Positions 16,092 through 24,975 of a stretch of DNA of 64,000 nt are shown piece after piece. The notes under the pieces were generated by a model. It had not been told where the DNA came from and did no database searches. It was given only the letters and a program-made list of their open reading frames with translations. A program made the position numbers and the translations under genes. Numbering within the stretch: position 1 is the first letter of the stretch; each line of letters begins with the position of its first letter. Location of the stretch: assembly GCA_964655995.1 (NCBI GenBank), contig CAZZPK010000004.1, forward strand, positions 7,715 to 71,714, given 5' to 3'. The DNA comes from JACPIA01 sp964655995 (GTDB lineage Bacteria > Patescibacteriota > Minisyncoccia > Phycocordibacterales > XYD1-FULL-46-19).

Positions 16092-17396
16092 ATGGACGAC
16101 ATTATCCGGCCTAAAAAAAGTCTGCGTGAGGTTTTACCTAAAGGCGCCAGCCAGGCTGCTCGGGCGCGGGTACGTCCGGCGCCATTAGAGGAGACACCAC
16201 TGCAAAGCCCCAACAATCCGCTGCCGCCGCGCGAGCCTGCGACCGTTTATCGCAGGATCCCCAAGCGCGGCTTGATTTGGGGTATCGGACTTATCGTTTT
16301 AATTTTTGTTGTCATCGGCCTCTCCGGCTTAATTGCCCAAGCTACGGTTAAGGTGACGCCCCGCCAGACCTCGCTGCCGGTTGCAGGCAGTTTTGAGGCG
16401 AGTCAAACGCCTGGCACTGCGGCGATTGAGTTTGGTTTGATGCGCACTACCGATCGTGAGCAAAGACTGGTCCAAGCAACCGGCGTCGAGCAGCGGGCCG
16501 ACAAGGCTAAGGGTTTAATCACTATTTACAACAACTACGACGAGAAGCCGCAAAAGTTAATTGCCAATACTCGTTTTGAGACGGCCGATGGTAAAGTCTT
16601 TCGCATTAGTGGCGCGGTAACAGTCCCGGGCATGAGTACTGCCGGCGGCGCTAAAACGCCGGGTCAAATTACCGTCCCAGTTACTGCCGATAAGCCGGGT
16701 GCCGAGTATAATATCGGTCCCAGCGAGTTTACTATCCCGGGCTTTAAAGGTGATCCGCGTTTTACCGCCTTTAGCGGCCGCTCGACGGCGCCAATGAGCG
16801 GTGGTTTTGTGGGTGAGGCGCGCACCGTCTCGCCAACCGACAAGGCCAAGGTTAGAGCGGAACTCCAGCAGTTGATCCGCGAGCGCATTGCCGAAAAAGC
16901 CAAACAAGAGATACCTGACAGCGCCCTCTTGTTTGCCGACGGCGCCCAAATTACCTTTACCGAGGGGTTACCGATTGCCGCCACCTCCTCCAAAGACAGT
17001 GTGATTTTGGTCGAGGAGGGGACGCTAACGGCGATTGTCTTTGATAATGAAAAGTTAGCCGGCGGTTTGGCGGCCAAGCTATTGCCCGGCTATAACGGCG
17101 AGGAGATCAGACTGGCCAATCCCGGGGAACTCAAATTTACCTTAATTACCAAATCCGCCACCTCGAGTATACCGGACAAAATCAGCTTTAATTTGGAGGG
17201 CACGGCCAAGCTGGTCTGGGATTTTGATCAGGCCGATTTGATCAGTAAATTACGCGGAGTCGCCCCGGCGGAGTATCCAAACATTTTTGCCCTCTATCCG
17301 GGTATTGAGCGGGCGAGTGTCTCCTTCTTCCCCCCATGGTCGCGCAGTATCCCCGAGAGCGACAGCCGGGTCAAGGTAGTCCTCGAGCTTGAATAA
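16092..17396 (+). CDS. Single-pass membrane protein with large external domain
   Basis: A 434-residue protein. A proline-rich cytoplasmic tail (residues 1-55) precedes one membrane segment (about residues 60-82, LIWGIGLIVLIFVVIGLSGL), followed by about 350 external residues. The external part (AKGLITIYNNYDEKPQKLIA, then VTADKPGAEYNIGPSEFTIP) resembles the baseplate J-like family that I recall from CPR genomes, where it also follows an FtsA/PilM-like gene. The function is not established. Confidence 0.65.
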   Translation: MDDIIRPKKSLREVLPKGASQAARARVRPAPLEETPLQSPNNPLPPREPATVYRRIPKRGLIWGIGLIVLIFVVIGLSGLIAQATVKVTPRQTSLPVAGSFEASQTPGTAAIEFGLMRTTDREQRLVQATGVEQRADKAKGLITIYNNYDEKPQKLIANTRFETADGKVFRISGAVTVPGMSTAGGAKTPGQITVPVTADKPGAEYNIGPSEFTIPGFKGDPRFTAFSGRSTAPMSGGFVGEARTVSPTDKAKVRAELQQLIRERIAEKAKQEIPDSALLFADGAQITFTEGLPIAATSSKDSVILVEEGTLTAIVFDNEKLAGGLAAKLLPGYNGEEIRLANPGELKFTLITKSATSSIPDKISFNLEGTAKLVWDFDQADLISKLRGVAPAEYPNIFALYPGIERASVSFFPPWSRSIPESDSRVKVVLELE

Positions 17397-17408
17397 TGGC
17401 TATACCGC

Positions 17409-17438
17409 TTGACGCTTGGCGGGGAGGTCTGCTAATAT
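17409..17438 (+). promoter_or_regulatory. Promoter of the infA-rpsI operon
   Basis: TTGACG (17409-17414), 18 bp, TAATAT (17433-17438). It lies 15 nt before the infA start codon, so the leader would be only about 8 nt long. Confidence 0.65.
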
Positions 17439-17453
17439 TACCCAGGTACGCAA

Positions 17454-17693
17454 ATGAGTGATAAAGAAGAAGAAAAGCCTTCTTCCCCGGAAGGTTCTGT
17501 CGTTTCTGGTGTTGTGGTAGAGGCCCTACCCAGCACCCACTTCCGCGTGGATATTGGGGACCCGGAGGCGCCACTTTTGGCTTATTTATCGGGCAAAATG
17601 CGCCTCCATCGGATCAGAGTTTTGGTCGGCGACAAGGTCGATGTGCTTCTCGATCCTTACGGCGGCAAAGGCCGGATCATTAAGCGTTACTAA
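17454..17693 (+). CDS. infA: Translation initiation factor IF-1
   Basis: A 79-residue OB-fold protein that binds the ribosomal A site during initiation. The core VVSGVVVEALPSTHFRV...LAYLSGKMRLHRIRVLVGDKV matches IF-1. A 14-residue acidic/serine N-terminal extension is unusual. It is the first gene of the ribosomal/rpoA operon. Confidence 0.93.
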   Translation: MSDKEEEKPSSPEGSVVSGVVVEALPSTHFRVDIGDPEAPLLAYLSGKMRLHRIRVLVGDKVDVLLDPYGGKGRIIKRY

Positions 17694-17700
17694 ATTTTTT

Positions 17701-17817
17701 ATGAAAGTTCGCTCCACAATCAAGCCACGTTGCGCTAAATGCAAACTCGTCAAGCGACGGGGCCATTTGTATATTATTTGCCCAGCTAAGCCGCGCCACA
17801 AACAAAAACAGGCCTAA
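17701..17817 (+). CDS. rpmJ: Ribosomal protein bL36
   Basis: A 38-residue protein of the large subunit. The zinc ligands C-x2-C (CAKC), a third cysteine (IICPAK) and histidine (PRH) are all present, so this is the zinc-binding form. It begins 7 nt after infA. Confidence 0.95.
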   Translation: MKVRSTIKPRCAKCKLVKRRGHLYIICPAKPRHKQKQA

Positions 17818-17840
17818 TCTACAAATTTACTTCCAAATCT

Positions 17841-18221
17841 ATGCGTATCGCTGGTATAACCTTGCCCTCCAATAAGCGCCTCGAGATTGCTTTGACAGCA
17901 ATTTACGGCATTGGCCGCCCTTTGGCTCATCAGATCTTGGATCAGGCCAAGGTGGATTATGGCAAAAAAACGCCGGATATCACCACTGACGAGGAGGCCC
18001 GGATCCGTAAAATCATCGAGAGCTTAAAAATCGAAGCCGATTTAAAGCGAGAGATTGCCGCCAATATTAAGCGGCTTAAAGATATCAAGGCTTATCGCGG
18101 CGTCCGCCACATGCGCGGGTTGCCGGTGCGTGGCCAGCGGACCAAAACCAACTCCCGCACTCGCCGCGGCAATGTCCGCAAGACGATGGCCTCCGGCCGC
18201 AAGAAAGTAGAGAAGAAATAA
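17841..18221 (+). CDS. rpsM: Ribosomal protein uS13
   Basis: A 126-residue small-subunit head protein. It starts MRIAGITLPSNKRLEIALTA, contains the helix-two-turn-helix GIGRPLAHQIL, and ends in the basic tail RGQRTKTNSRTRRG. Length is normal. Confidence 0.96.
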   Translation: MRIAGITLPSNKRLEIALTAIYGIGRPLAHQILDQAKVDYGKKTPDITTDEEARIRKIIESLKIEADLKREIAANIKRLKDIKAYRGVRHMRGLPVRGQRTKTNSRTRRGNVRKTMASGRKKVEKK

Positions 18222-18224
18222 TAT

Positions 18225-18659
18225 ATGGGTAAAAAACGCGTTATTAAAAAAGGACAGACGGAAGGTGACACCCTCAATAAGGGCTCGCTGTCCTCTAAAG
18301 CGTCCAAGCGGCGGTTGGAGGTGGGGACAATCCATATCCAGGCCACTTATAACAACTTGTTGATGACCTTGACCGATGAAAAGGGCGGGGTTGTCCTCTC
18401 GTCCTCAAGCGGCTCTTTGGGTTTTAAGGGTTCTAAAAAGGGGACACCATTTGCTGCCGGCAAAGTGGCTGAGAATTTGCTCGATAAGGCCCAAAATTTG
18501 GGTCTTAAGGAGGTGGCGGTGGTTATTAAGGGCGTGGGCGCCGGCCGCGAGTCGGCGGTGCGCGCACTTATTGCCCGCGGCATCGCGGTAAGCTCGATTA
18601 CCGACGCGACCCCAGTGCCATTTAACGGCCCTAAGCCGCCGCGGCCGCGTCGAGTCTAA
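18225..18659 (+). CDS. rpsK: Ribosomal protein uS11
   Basis: A 144-residue small-subunit platform protein with the core GTIHIQATYNNLLMTLTDEKG and the conserved end TDATPVPFNGPKPPRPRRV. The N-terminus has a basic extension of about 25 residues. It is 3 nt downstream of rpsM. Confidence 0.96.
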   Translation: MGKKRVIKKGQTEGDTLNKGSLSSKASKRRLEVGTIHIQATYNNLLMTLTDEKGGVVLSSSSGSLGFKGSKKGTPFAAGKVAENLLDKAQNLGLKEVAVVIKGVGAGRESAVRALIARGIAVSSITDATPVPFNGPKPPRPRRV

Positions 18660-18688
18660 ACTTTTATTAATCACTACACGATTGAGTT

Positions 18689-19306
18689 ATGAAAACAGGT
18701 CCAAAATATAAAATTTGTCGCCGAGTAGGAGATCGCGTTTTTGGTAAATGCCAAACGACTAAATTTACCATCTCCGGCACAGAAAAATCCCGTTCCGGCA
18801 AAAAGGGTGGCGGTCGGACCGCCACCGAGTATGGCGGCCAGCTGCTTGAGAAGCAGAAGGCCCGCTTTACTTACGGTATTACGGAAAAGCAATTTGCCCG
18901 GTATATTAAAGCCTCTCAAGCGGCGCATGGTGGCGTGCCGGCCGAGCGTCTATACTCAGCTTTGGAGAGCCGTTTAGACAACGTGGTTTATCGTCTCGGC
19001 TTGGCGCCTACCCGCCAAGCGGCCCGCCAACTGGTCTCCCACGGGCATATTACCGTTAATGAGCGCAAAGTTAAGATCCCATCTTATACCGTCCGTTTGG
19101 GTGACCGAGTGGCTATCCGCCAAGGCAGTCGAGATAAAGGCGTTTTCCGCGCCCTGGCGGAGCGGCTGGCTGAGTGGCCGGTGCCGGAGTGGCTTGTTTT
19201 GGACGCGGCGACTTTTAGTGGGACGGTCAAAGCCTTGCCCGCTCATCCGCAAACGGCTGGCACGATCAACTTTAGTTCCATTTTGGAGTTTTATAGTCGA
19301 GTTTAA
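18689..19306 (+). CDS. rpsD: Ribosomal protein uS4
   Basis: A 205-residue assembly protein of the small subunit. It contains the S4 RNA-binding domain (RLDNVVYRLGLAPTRQAARQ, then GHITVNERKVKIPSYTVRLG) and a complete N-terminal part (YKICRRVGDRVFGKC). Confidence 0.96.
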   Translation: MKTGPKYKICRRVGDRVFGKCQTTKFTISGTEKSRSGKKGGGRTATEYGGQLLEKQKARFTYGITEKQFARYIKASQAAHGGVPAERLYSALESRLDNVVYRLGLAPTRQAARQLVSHGHITVNERKVKIPSYTVRLGDRVAIRQGSRDKGVFRALAERLAEWPVPEWLVLDAATFSGTVKALPAHPQTAGTINFSSILEFYSRV

Positions 19307-19336
19307 AATTTATTATTTTTTAAATAATTTAAATTT

Positions 19337-20287
19337 ATGTCTGATCTAAATATCATTTTGCCATCAAAGCCGATCGCCGTGTCCGAGTCTGAGACCGAGG
19401 GTGTTTATGAGATCGAGGGTTTATACCCGGGTTACGGCCACACTTTAGGCAACTCGCTCCGCCGCATTATTTTGTCGTCGCTGCCCGGCTATGCCGTAAC
19501 CGCGGTTAAGATTGCCGGCGTCAGCCATGAGTTCTCCACTATCCCGGGGGTCAAGGAGGATGTGGTGGCAATCATTCTCAACTTAAAACGCGTCCGCTTT
19601 AAGGTGGTGGGCGATGAGCCGCTTACGGTTAATCTTAAAATCAAGGGCCCTAAAACGGTAACGGCCGGCGACATTGAGACCCCGGGCCAAGTGGAGGTAG
19701 TCAACAAAGATCAGGTCATTGCCACTATTACCGACAAAAACACCAGCTTGGAAATGGAAATCACTTTGGAAAAAGGCTTGGGCTATGTCCCCAAGGAGGT
19801 GCTCCAAAAAGACAAAGTGGAGATCGGCACTATCGCTTTAGACGCTATTTTTACTCCAATCCGCCGAGTGAGCTACGAGGTGGAGCCGATGCGCGTGGGC
19901 AATCGGACTAACTTTAACAAATTACGCCTGACTATTGAGACCGATGGCGTAGTCTCACCCCGCGAGGCCTTAACTCGCTCCATCGAGATTATGATCAGCC
20001 AACTCCAGGCCATTGTCGGCTTTAAGGAGTCAGAGACCACTCTTGATGATGCCGCTCTCGCCGGGGCCGAAGGAGGCGCCGACAGCGATTTAGCCAAAGT
20101 CCGGATCGAGGATTTGGACCTCTCTGTCCGCACCATGAAGGCGTTGACCGGCGCCTCGATCCGCACCATTGGCGGCTTGATGCGCAAGAAGGAAGATGAT
20201 TTACTCGAGGTTGATGGTCTGGGTCAAAAGGGCTTGGAGGAGATCAAGGAGGCTTTAGCGCTCCGCGGTATTGTGCTCAAAAAATAA
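19337..20287 (+). CDS. rpoA: RNA polymerase subunit alpha
   Basis: A 316-residue alpha subunit. The N-terminal assembly domain contains YPGYGHTLGNSLRRIILSSL. The C-terminal domain (EDLDLSVRTMKALTGASIRT, then GQKGLEEIKEAL) is present, so contacts with UP elements and activators are possible. The start follows a short AT-rich spacer after rpsD. Confidence 0.97.
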   Translation: MSDLNIILPSKPIAVSESETEGVYEIEGLYPGYGHTLGNSLRRIILSSLPGYAVTAVKIAGVSHEFSTIPGVKEDVVAIILNLKRVRFKVVGDEPLTVNLKIKGPKTVTAGDIETPGQVEVVNKDQVIATITDKNTSLEMEITLEKGLGYVPKEVLQKDKVEIGTIALDAIFTPIRRVSYEVEPMRVGNRTNFNKLRLTIETDGVVSPREALTRSIEIMISQLQAIVGFKESETTLDDAALAGAEGGADSDLAKVRIEDLDLSVRTMKALTGASIRTIGGLMRKKEDDLLEVDGLGQKGLEEIKEALALRGIVLKK

Positions 20288-20293
20288 TCATTT

Positions 20294-20647
20294 ATGCGTC
20301 ACCACCGCAAAATCAAAAAATTAGGCCGCGAGCGCAAAGCGCGTACCGCTTTGATGCGCTCTTTGCTGGTGGCGCTTATTTTGGAGGAAAAAATAAAAAC
20401 CACCGAGGCTAAGGCCAAAGCCACTCGGCCGCTGGTTGAAAAGATGGTTACTCTCGCCAAGCGCGGCAATTTAAGCGCTCATAAGCTCCTGACCTCGCGC
20501 TTGGGCGGCAATGAGCGGGCGGCTAAAAAATTAATCGACGTTATTGCCAAACGGCAAGCCGATCGGCCGGGCGGCTATACCCGCATTATTAAATTGCCGG
20601 CGCGCCAAGGCGATGCGAGCCCGATGGCTTATATTGAATTTGTTTAA
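20294..20647 (+). CDS. rplQ: Ribosomal protein bL17
   Basis: A 117-residue large-subunit protein starting MRHHRKIKKLGRERKARTAL and ending GYTRIIKLPARQGDASPMAY. Its size and order after rpoA are as in most bacteria. Confidence 0.96.
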   Translation: MRHHRKIKKLGRERKARTALMRSLLVALILEEKIKTTEAKAKATRPLVEKMVTLAKRGNLSAHKLLTSRLGGNERAAKKLIDVIAKRQADRPGGYTRIIKLPARQGDASPMAYIEFV

Positions 20648-20651
20648 ATTT

Positions 20652-21002
20652 ATGGCTACCAATCACACCATTGACGCAACAGGTAAAAGTTTAGGTCGCT
20701 TGGCTACCGAGGCGGCGCTCCTTTTGCGCGGCAAGCGCTCACCACAATTTGCCCGCCATATGGCCTCCGGCAACACGGTAACGATCACCAATGTCTCTAA
20801 GCTCAAGCTCTCCGGCACCAAAATGGCAACCAAGCGTTACAAGCGCTACAGCGGTTACCCTGGGGGCTTAAAAGTGGAGTCGCCAGTTAAGGTGGTGGCT
20901 AAAAAGGGCTATGCCGAGCTCGTCCGCCGGGCGGTGCGCGGGATGCTGCCGGCTAACCGCTTGCGCCGCGACTGGCTTAAGCATTTGATTATCACCGACT
21001 AA
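20652..21002 (+). CDS. rplM: Ribosomal protein uL13, short form
   Basis: A 116-residue protein; E. coli L13 has 142. The core (GKSLGRLATEAALLLRGKRS, RYKRYSGYPGGLK, VRRAVRGMLPANRLRR) is intact. The chain is shorter at both ends, notably at the C-terminus. The ATG at 20652 is chosen because it matches the L13 start (HTIDATGKSLGRLA) and lies 4 nt after rplQ; a longer open frame upstream only overlaps rplQ. Confidence 0.93.
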   Translation: MATNHTIDATGKSLGRLATEAALLLRGKRSPQFARHMASGNTVTITNVSKLKLSGTKMATKRYKRYSGYPGGLKVESPVKVVAKKGYAELVRRAVRGMLPANRLRRDWLKHLIITD

Positions 21003-21007
21003 ATTTT

Positions 21008-21415
21008 ATGACTAAAGCGACTGATAAAAAATACGTAGAGGGTGTGGGGCGACGTAAAACCGCGATAGCGCGAGTGCGCATTACGCCCGGCACCAAAGGC
21101 GAATTGGTTATTAACAACAAGCCGCTTAAAACCTATTTCCCAACTTTGGCTTTGCAAGAAAAAGCTTTGGCCGCCGCCAATTTGACCAAAATGGATGGCG
21201 CCGTCGTTATCTCGGTTAAAGTCACCGGCGGCGGGATTAGCGCCCAAGCCGAGGCGGTGCGCATGGGCTTGGCTCGCGCGCTGGCACTTTGGAAGCCGGA
21301 ACTCCGCGCTCCGCTTAAAACGGCTAAATACCTCTCGCGTGATTCTCGGATGAAAGAGCGCCGCAAATTCGGTCTCAAAAAAGCCCGCAAGGCCCCTCAG
21401 TGGAGCAAGCGTTAA
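21008..21415 (+). CDS. rpsI: Ribosomal protein uS9
   Basis: A 135-residue protein whose C-terminal tail (KARKAPQWSKR) reaches the ribosomal P site. The start YVEGVGRRKTAIARVRI and the segment ISAQAEAVRMGLARAL are typical. It is the last gene of the operon. Confidence 0.96.
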   Translation: MTKATDKKYVEGVGRRKTAIARVRITPGTKGELVINNKPLKTYFPTLALQEKALAAANLTKMDGAVVISVKVTGGGISAQAEAVRMGLARALALWKPELRAPLKTAKYLSRDSRMKERRKFGLKKARKAPQWSKR

Positions 21416-21448
21416 TGCCAAGGCGAGGCCTTGACATTGGGGAGTAGA

Positions 21449-21476
21449 TTGACAGCCTTGGTATAATGAGTATGCT
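21449..21476 (+). promoter_or_regulatory. Promoter region before the 21483 gene
   Basis: TTGACA (21449-21454), 16 bp, TATGCT (21471-21476), six nt before the ATG. A second candidate -10, TGG-TATAAT (21462-21467), lies within the spacer. A 6-bp hairpin (CAAGGC/GCCTTG, 21419-21433) precedes them but has no T-tract. Confidence 0.6.
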
Positions 21477-21482
21477 AGGGGT

Positions 21483-22022
21483 ATGGAATTATTGCCCAGC
21501 GGCCAAACTCGCCCCAGCCTTAAGTGGTACTTATCGGTTGCAGTTGCGGTCTCTCTTATAGTCGGCTTTATTGTTGGCTGGCTCTCGGCCGGCGCCCGTC
21601 TCGGCGCCGGCGGGCCTGGCGGCTCTTTGGTCGATAAAATCAAAAATAATTTAAGCGCGACCACCACCACTACCACCGCCGGCGCACTAGCAAACTTTAC
21701 TGTCCTAGACCAGCCGCCGGGTAATCAAGTTTTGATTCGGGATGTCGCCATTACGGGTCAGGTGTGGCTGGCAGTGTACGAGGACAGAGAGGGCGAGCCG
21801 GGTAATGTGTTGGGCGCCGTCTTTGTCCGTCCGGGCACTTATCCTGCTCTGGCGATACCTCTGCTCCGCAACACCGTTGACGACTTGCCTTATTACGTTC
21901 AAGCTCACACCGACGACGGCGATGGCATGTTTGACTACCGCCAAGACCAGCTAATTAAAGATCTCTCGCTTGCGGCCGGCACTTTTACCACTAAATCTAC
22001 CGGCTCGCGCGGCGACAACTAA
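21483..22022 (+). CDS. Membrane-anchored DUF7282-like protein
   Basis: A 179-residue protein with one N-terminal membrane segment (about residues 16-36) and a Thr-rich linker (TTTTTT near residue 60). The external domain (VWLAVYEDREGEPGNVLGAV, then HTDDGDGMFDY) resembles the DUF7282 domain of cell-surface proteins. The acidic DDGDGMFD loop may bind calcium; this is an inference. It begins a run with grpE and dnaK. Confidence 0.6.
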   Translation: MELLPSGQTRPSLKWYLSVAVAVSLIVGFIVGWLSAGARLGAGGPGGSLVDKIKNNLSATTTTTTAGALANFTVLDQPPGNQVLIRDVAITGQVWLAVYEDREGEPGNVLGAVFVRPGTYPALAIPLLRNTVDDLPYYVQAHTDDGDGMFDYRQDQLIKDLSLAAGTFTTKSTGSRGDN

Positions 22023-22042
22023 CTTATTTAATAAGAACCGCT

Positions 22043-22579
22043 ATGGACCAAGATGATTTAAACCCATCAGATGATATTGTGGTGGATGAGGAACTCGAGG
22101 CCCCGGCCGGAGCGATTAAAAAACTGCGTGCCAAGCTTAAGGTTTGTGAGAATGAACGGGCGGAGTACTTGGCTGGCTGGCAACGCGCCAAGGCCGATCT
22201 TATAAACGAGAAGCGTCAATTTGACGACGAGCGCCGAGCGCTCCTGGACCGCTCGCTCGAGCTTGTTTTGGGACGGTTTTTTATCTTAGCCGATCATTTT
22301 GAGAGCGCGATGGCCGCCAAGGAGGCCTGGGCCGAAGCACCGCCTAATTGGCGCCAAGGCATTGAGGGCATTTACCGCGAACTCCTCAGTATTTTTAAAG
22401 AGTATGGAGTGGAGCCCGAGGCACCGGCGGTTGGAGAGCTCTTTGATCCCGCGCGAGACCACTCGGTTGGCACGGTCTCGGGAGGCCAGGAGGGTACAAT
22501 TGCCCAAGTGATTCAAAAAGGTTATCGGCGCAACGGCAAAATATTGCGCCCCACCCAAGTTAAAGTCTTTAACAGCTAA
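22043..22579 (+). CDS. grpE: Nucleotide exchange factor GrpE
   Basis: A 178-residue cochaperone that releases ADP from DnaK. It has an acidic N-terminus, a long coiled coil (about residues 25-75, containing YLAGWQRAKADLINEKRQFD) and the C-terminal beta domain ending GYRRNGKILRPTQVKVFNS. It is 18 nt upstream of dnaK. Confidence 0.94.
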   Translation: MDQDDLNPSDDIVVDEELEAPAGAIKKLRAKLKVCENERAEYLAGWQRAKADLINEKRQFDDERRALLDRSLELVLGRFFILADHFESAMAAKEAWAEAPPNWRQGIEGIYRELLSIFKEYGVEPEAPAVGELFDPARDHSVGTVSGGQEGTIAQVIQKGYRRNGKILRPTQVKVFNS

Positions 22580-22596
22580 TCAAAAAACAAAAATAT

Positions 22597-24483
22597 ATGG
22601 CAAAAATTTTAGGCATTGACTTAGGTACTACCAACTCGGCGATGGCTTATGTGGCCGGCGGCGAGCCCAAGATTATTGAAAACAGCGAGGGCGTCCGCAC
22701 CACGCCCTCAATTGCCGCGATATCCAAAACCGGCGAGCGCTTGGTGGGCCTTTTGGCCAAGCGCCAAGCGATTACCAACCCACTTAACACCATTTACGGC
22801 ATCAAGCGCTTAATGGGCCACAAGTTTGACGACCCGAATGTGCAAAAAGATAAGGGGCTAGTACCGTTTGCCATTGAGTGCGCCGATGATGGCGGAGTTA
22901 AGGTCAAGTTGGGCGACAAATTTTACCGTCCGGAGGAGATCTCGGCGATGATTTTGAGTAAATTAAAACATGATGCCGAGGCCAAATTGGGCGAGAAGAT
23001 CGAAGAGGCAGTGATTACCGTACCGGCCTACTTTGACGACTCGCAACGCCAGGCCACCAAGCATGCCGGGGAGATTGCCGGCTTTAAGGTGCGCCGGATC
23101 ATCAACGAGCCAACGGCGGCGGCGCTTGCTTACGGTCTAAACAAAAAGAAAAACGAGCAAGTGGTCGTTTACGACTTTGGCGGTGGTACCTTTGACGTCT
23201 CGGTACTCGACATTGCCGGTGGTGAGGACGAGCAAAGTGTGGAGGTTAAGTCCACCGATGGCGACTCACACATGGGCGGCGAGGATATCGATCAAAAAAT
23301 TATCGCCTGGATTGCCGCCGAGTTTAAAAAAGAGTCGGGAATCGACGTGAGCAAAGACGAGCTCGCTCTCCAGCGCCTTAAAGAGGCCGCCGAAAAAGCT
23401 AAGCACGAGCTCTCGACGGTTATGGAGACGGAAATCAATATCCCGTTTATCACCTCCGATGCCTCTGGGCCGCGCCACCTGCTTTTAAAAATGACGCGGG
23501 CCAAACTGGAGGAACTAGCCGCCGAGTATGTGGAGCGCTCAATTGAGATCACTAAGCGGGCACTCGACGCCTCGGGTTACAAAACCGGCGATATTGACGA
23601 GATTATTTTAGTCGGCGGCCAGACCCGGATGCCGGCGATCCAAGAAGCAGTTAAAAAGCTGTTTGGCAAAGCGCCCAATCTCTCGATTAATCCCGATGAG
23701 GTGGTGGCGCTTGGCGCAGCGGTACAGGCAGGCATCTTCCAAGGTGATGTTAAAGATGTGCTCTTGCTTGACGTGACGCCGCTCTCGCTTGGTATTGAGA
23801 CCTTAGGCGGCGTGGCCACCAAAGTGATTGAGAAAAATACCACCATCCCGACCTCGCGCTCACAAGTCTTTTCCACCGCGGCGGACAATCAGACCTCGGT
23901 GGAGATACACATTGTCCAGGGCGAGCGCGAGCTGGCCAGCGACAACAAGAGCTTGGGCCGCTTTATTTTAGACGGCATCCCACCGGCGCCGCGCGGCATG
24001 CCGCAGGTGGAGGTGACTTTTGACCTCGATGCCAACGGCATTTTAAACGTTAAGGCTAAAGATAAAACGAGCGGTAAAGAGCAGTCGGTGCGCATTGAGG
24101 CCCAAACCTCGCTCTCCAAAGAGGATATCGAAAGGATGAAAAAGGATGCCGAGCTCCACGCCGAGGAGGATAAAAAGAAAAAGGAAATGATTGAAGCTAA
24201 AAATACCGCTGATCAAATGATTTATACGGCCGAGAAGGCGTTGACTGATGCCGGCGATAAAGTGAGCGCCGAGATTAAAACTGAAGTTAATTCTAAAATA
24301 GAGGAGGTTAAAAAAGTAAAAGAGAGTGGCGATAAAGAGGCGATAATGAAGGCCGTTAGCGAGCTCTCACAAGCGATGTCTAAGATCGGTGCCGCCATGT
24401 CTCAACAAACGCCACCAGCCGGCGAGGAGCCTAAACAAGATGGAGGCGAAGGTGACGTCAGAGACGCCGAGACTAAAGAATAA
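22597..24483 (+). CDS. dnaK: Chaperone DnaK (Hsp70)
   Basis: A 628-residue Hsp70. The ATPase domain has GIDLGTTNSAMA (residues 6-17), VITVPAYFDDSQRQATKHAG and VYDFGGGTFDVS. The substrate-binding domain contains DVTPLSLGIETLGG, and a helical lid follows. It acts with GrpE (directly upstream) and DnaJ (25871). No CIRCE operator was seen upstream of grpE or dnaK. Confidence 0.98.
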   Translation: MAKILGIDLGTTNSAMAYVAGGEPKIIENSEGVRTTPSIAAISKTGERLVGLLAKRQAITNPLNTIYGIKRLMGHKFDDPNVQKDKGLVPFAIECADDGGVKVKLGDKFYRPEEISAMILSKLKHDAEAKLGEKIEEAVITVPAYFDDSQRQATKHAGEIAGFKVRRIINEPTAAALAYGLNKKKNEQVVVYDFGGGTFDVSVLDIAGGEDEQSVEVKSTDGDSHMGGEDIDQKIIAWIAAEFKKESGIDVSKDELALQRLKEAAEKAKHELSTVMETEINIPFITSDASGPRHLLLKMTRAKLEELAAEYVERSIEITKRALDASGYKTGDIDEIILVGGQTRMPAIQEAVKKLFGKAPNLSINPDEVVALGAAVQAGIFQGDVKDVLLLDVTPLSLGIETLGGVATKVIEKNTTIPTSRSQVFSTAADNQTSVEIHIVQGERELASDNKSLGRFILDGIPPAPRGMPQVEVTFDLDANGILNVKAKDKTSGKEQSVRIEAQTSLSKEDIERMKKDAELHAEEDKKKKEMIEAKNTADQMIYTAEKALTDAGDKVSAEIKTEVNSKIEEVKKVKESGDKEAIMKAVSELSQAMSKIGAAMSQQTPPAGEEPKQDGGEGDVRDAETKE

Positions 24484-24488
24484 GAAAA

Positions 24489-24514
24489 CACCGCCGCGAT
24501 TTCTCGCGACGGTG
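24489..24514. terminator. Bidirectional terminator after dnaK
   Basis: The stem CACCG-C-CGCGA pairs with TCGCG-A-CGGTG around the loop TTTC. On the minus strand it is followed by TTTTCTT, and on the plus strand by a weaker T-rich stretch. It separates dnaK from the convergent minus-strand gene. Confidence 0.7.
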
Positions 24515-24528
24515 GGTAAAGTCTAGTT

Positions 24529-24975
24529 TTAACTAAAATCTACGTCTAGTGGGAGGTGCTTCAACATAGATTCGGCCACTCGTCGATTTTTTCTACAAAT
24601 TTCGATCAAGATGGCCATTGTCCTAGTCGCGTCTTTCTTAAATCTCTCTTCTAAGACGCGGACCAACTCTCGACAGTCCTTATCTTGAATTGGATATTGA
24701 ATGGCCAATAAAGCCGAAGCGATCAGCTTAGGATTTGCCTCCCAAAAATAAGGAGGCAAGATGAACCCACCAAGTCCATAGACATAATAAATGTCACCGT
24801 CCAGCAGAGTCTTTTGGGCATCCTGTAATTGTTGTTGTGAAGCCAAACGGAGTAGAGACTCAAGGTGAAGAATAGATTCACTTCTCTTTTTTCTACCCCT
24901 CTCCCTCTCGGATTTAAGATGTGGTGGTAGTATAAACACAAAAAACACAATCCCCAACAGAATAAATATTTCCAC
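24529..24975 (-). CDS. Small membrane-anchored protein of unknown function
   Basis: A 148-residue protein with an N-terminal membrane segment (residues 3-17, IFILLGIVFFVFILP), a charged region and a helical cytoplasmic part (SILHLESLLRLASQQQLQDA, then KDCRELVRVLEERFKKDATR). The start is GTG with AAGGA 4-5 nt upstream. It has a strong promoter and a highly structured leader of about 134 nt. The function is unknown. Confidence 0.65.
   Translation of the reverse strand: MEIFILLGIVFFVFILPPHLKSERERGRKKRSESILHLESLLRLASQQQLQDAQKTLLDGDIYYVYGLGGFILPPYFWEANPKLIASALLAIQYPIQDKDCRELVRVLEERFKKDATRTMAILIEICRKNRRVAESMLKHLPLDVDFS

Noticed and set aside
21419..21433. Terminator of the ribosomal operon
   Set aside because: CAAGGC/GCCTTG forms a small hairpin, but no T-tract follows and a promoter overlaps it.
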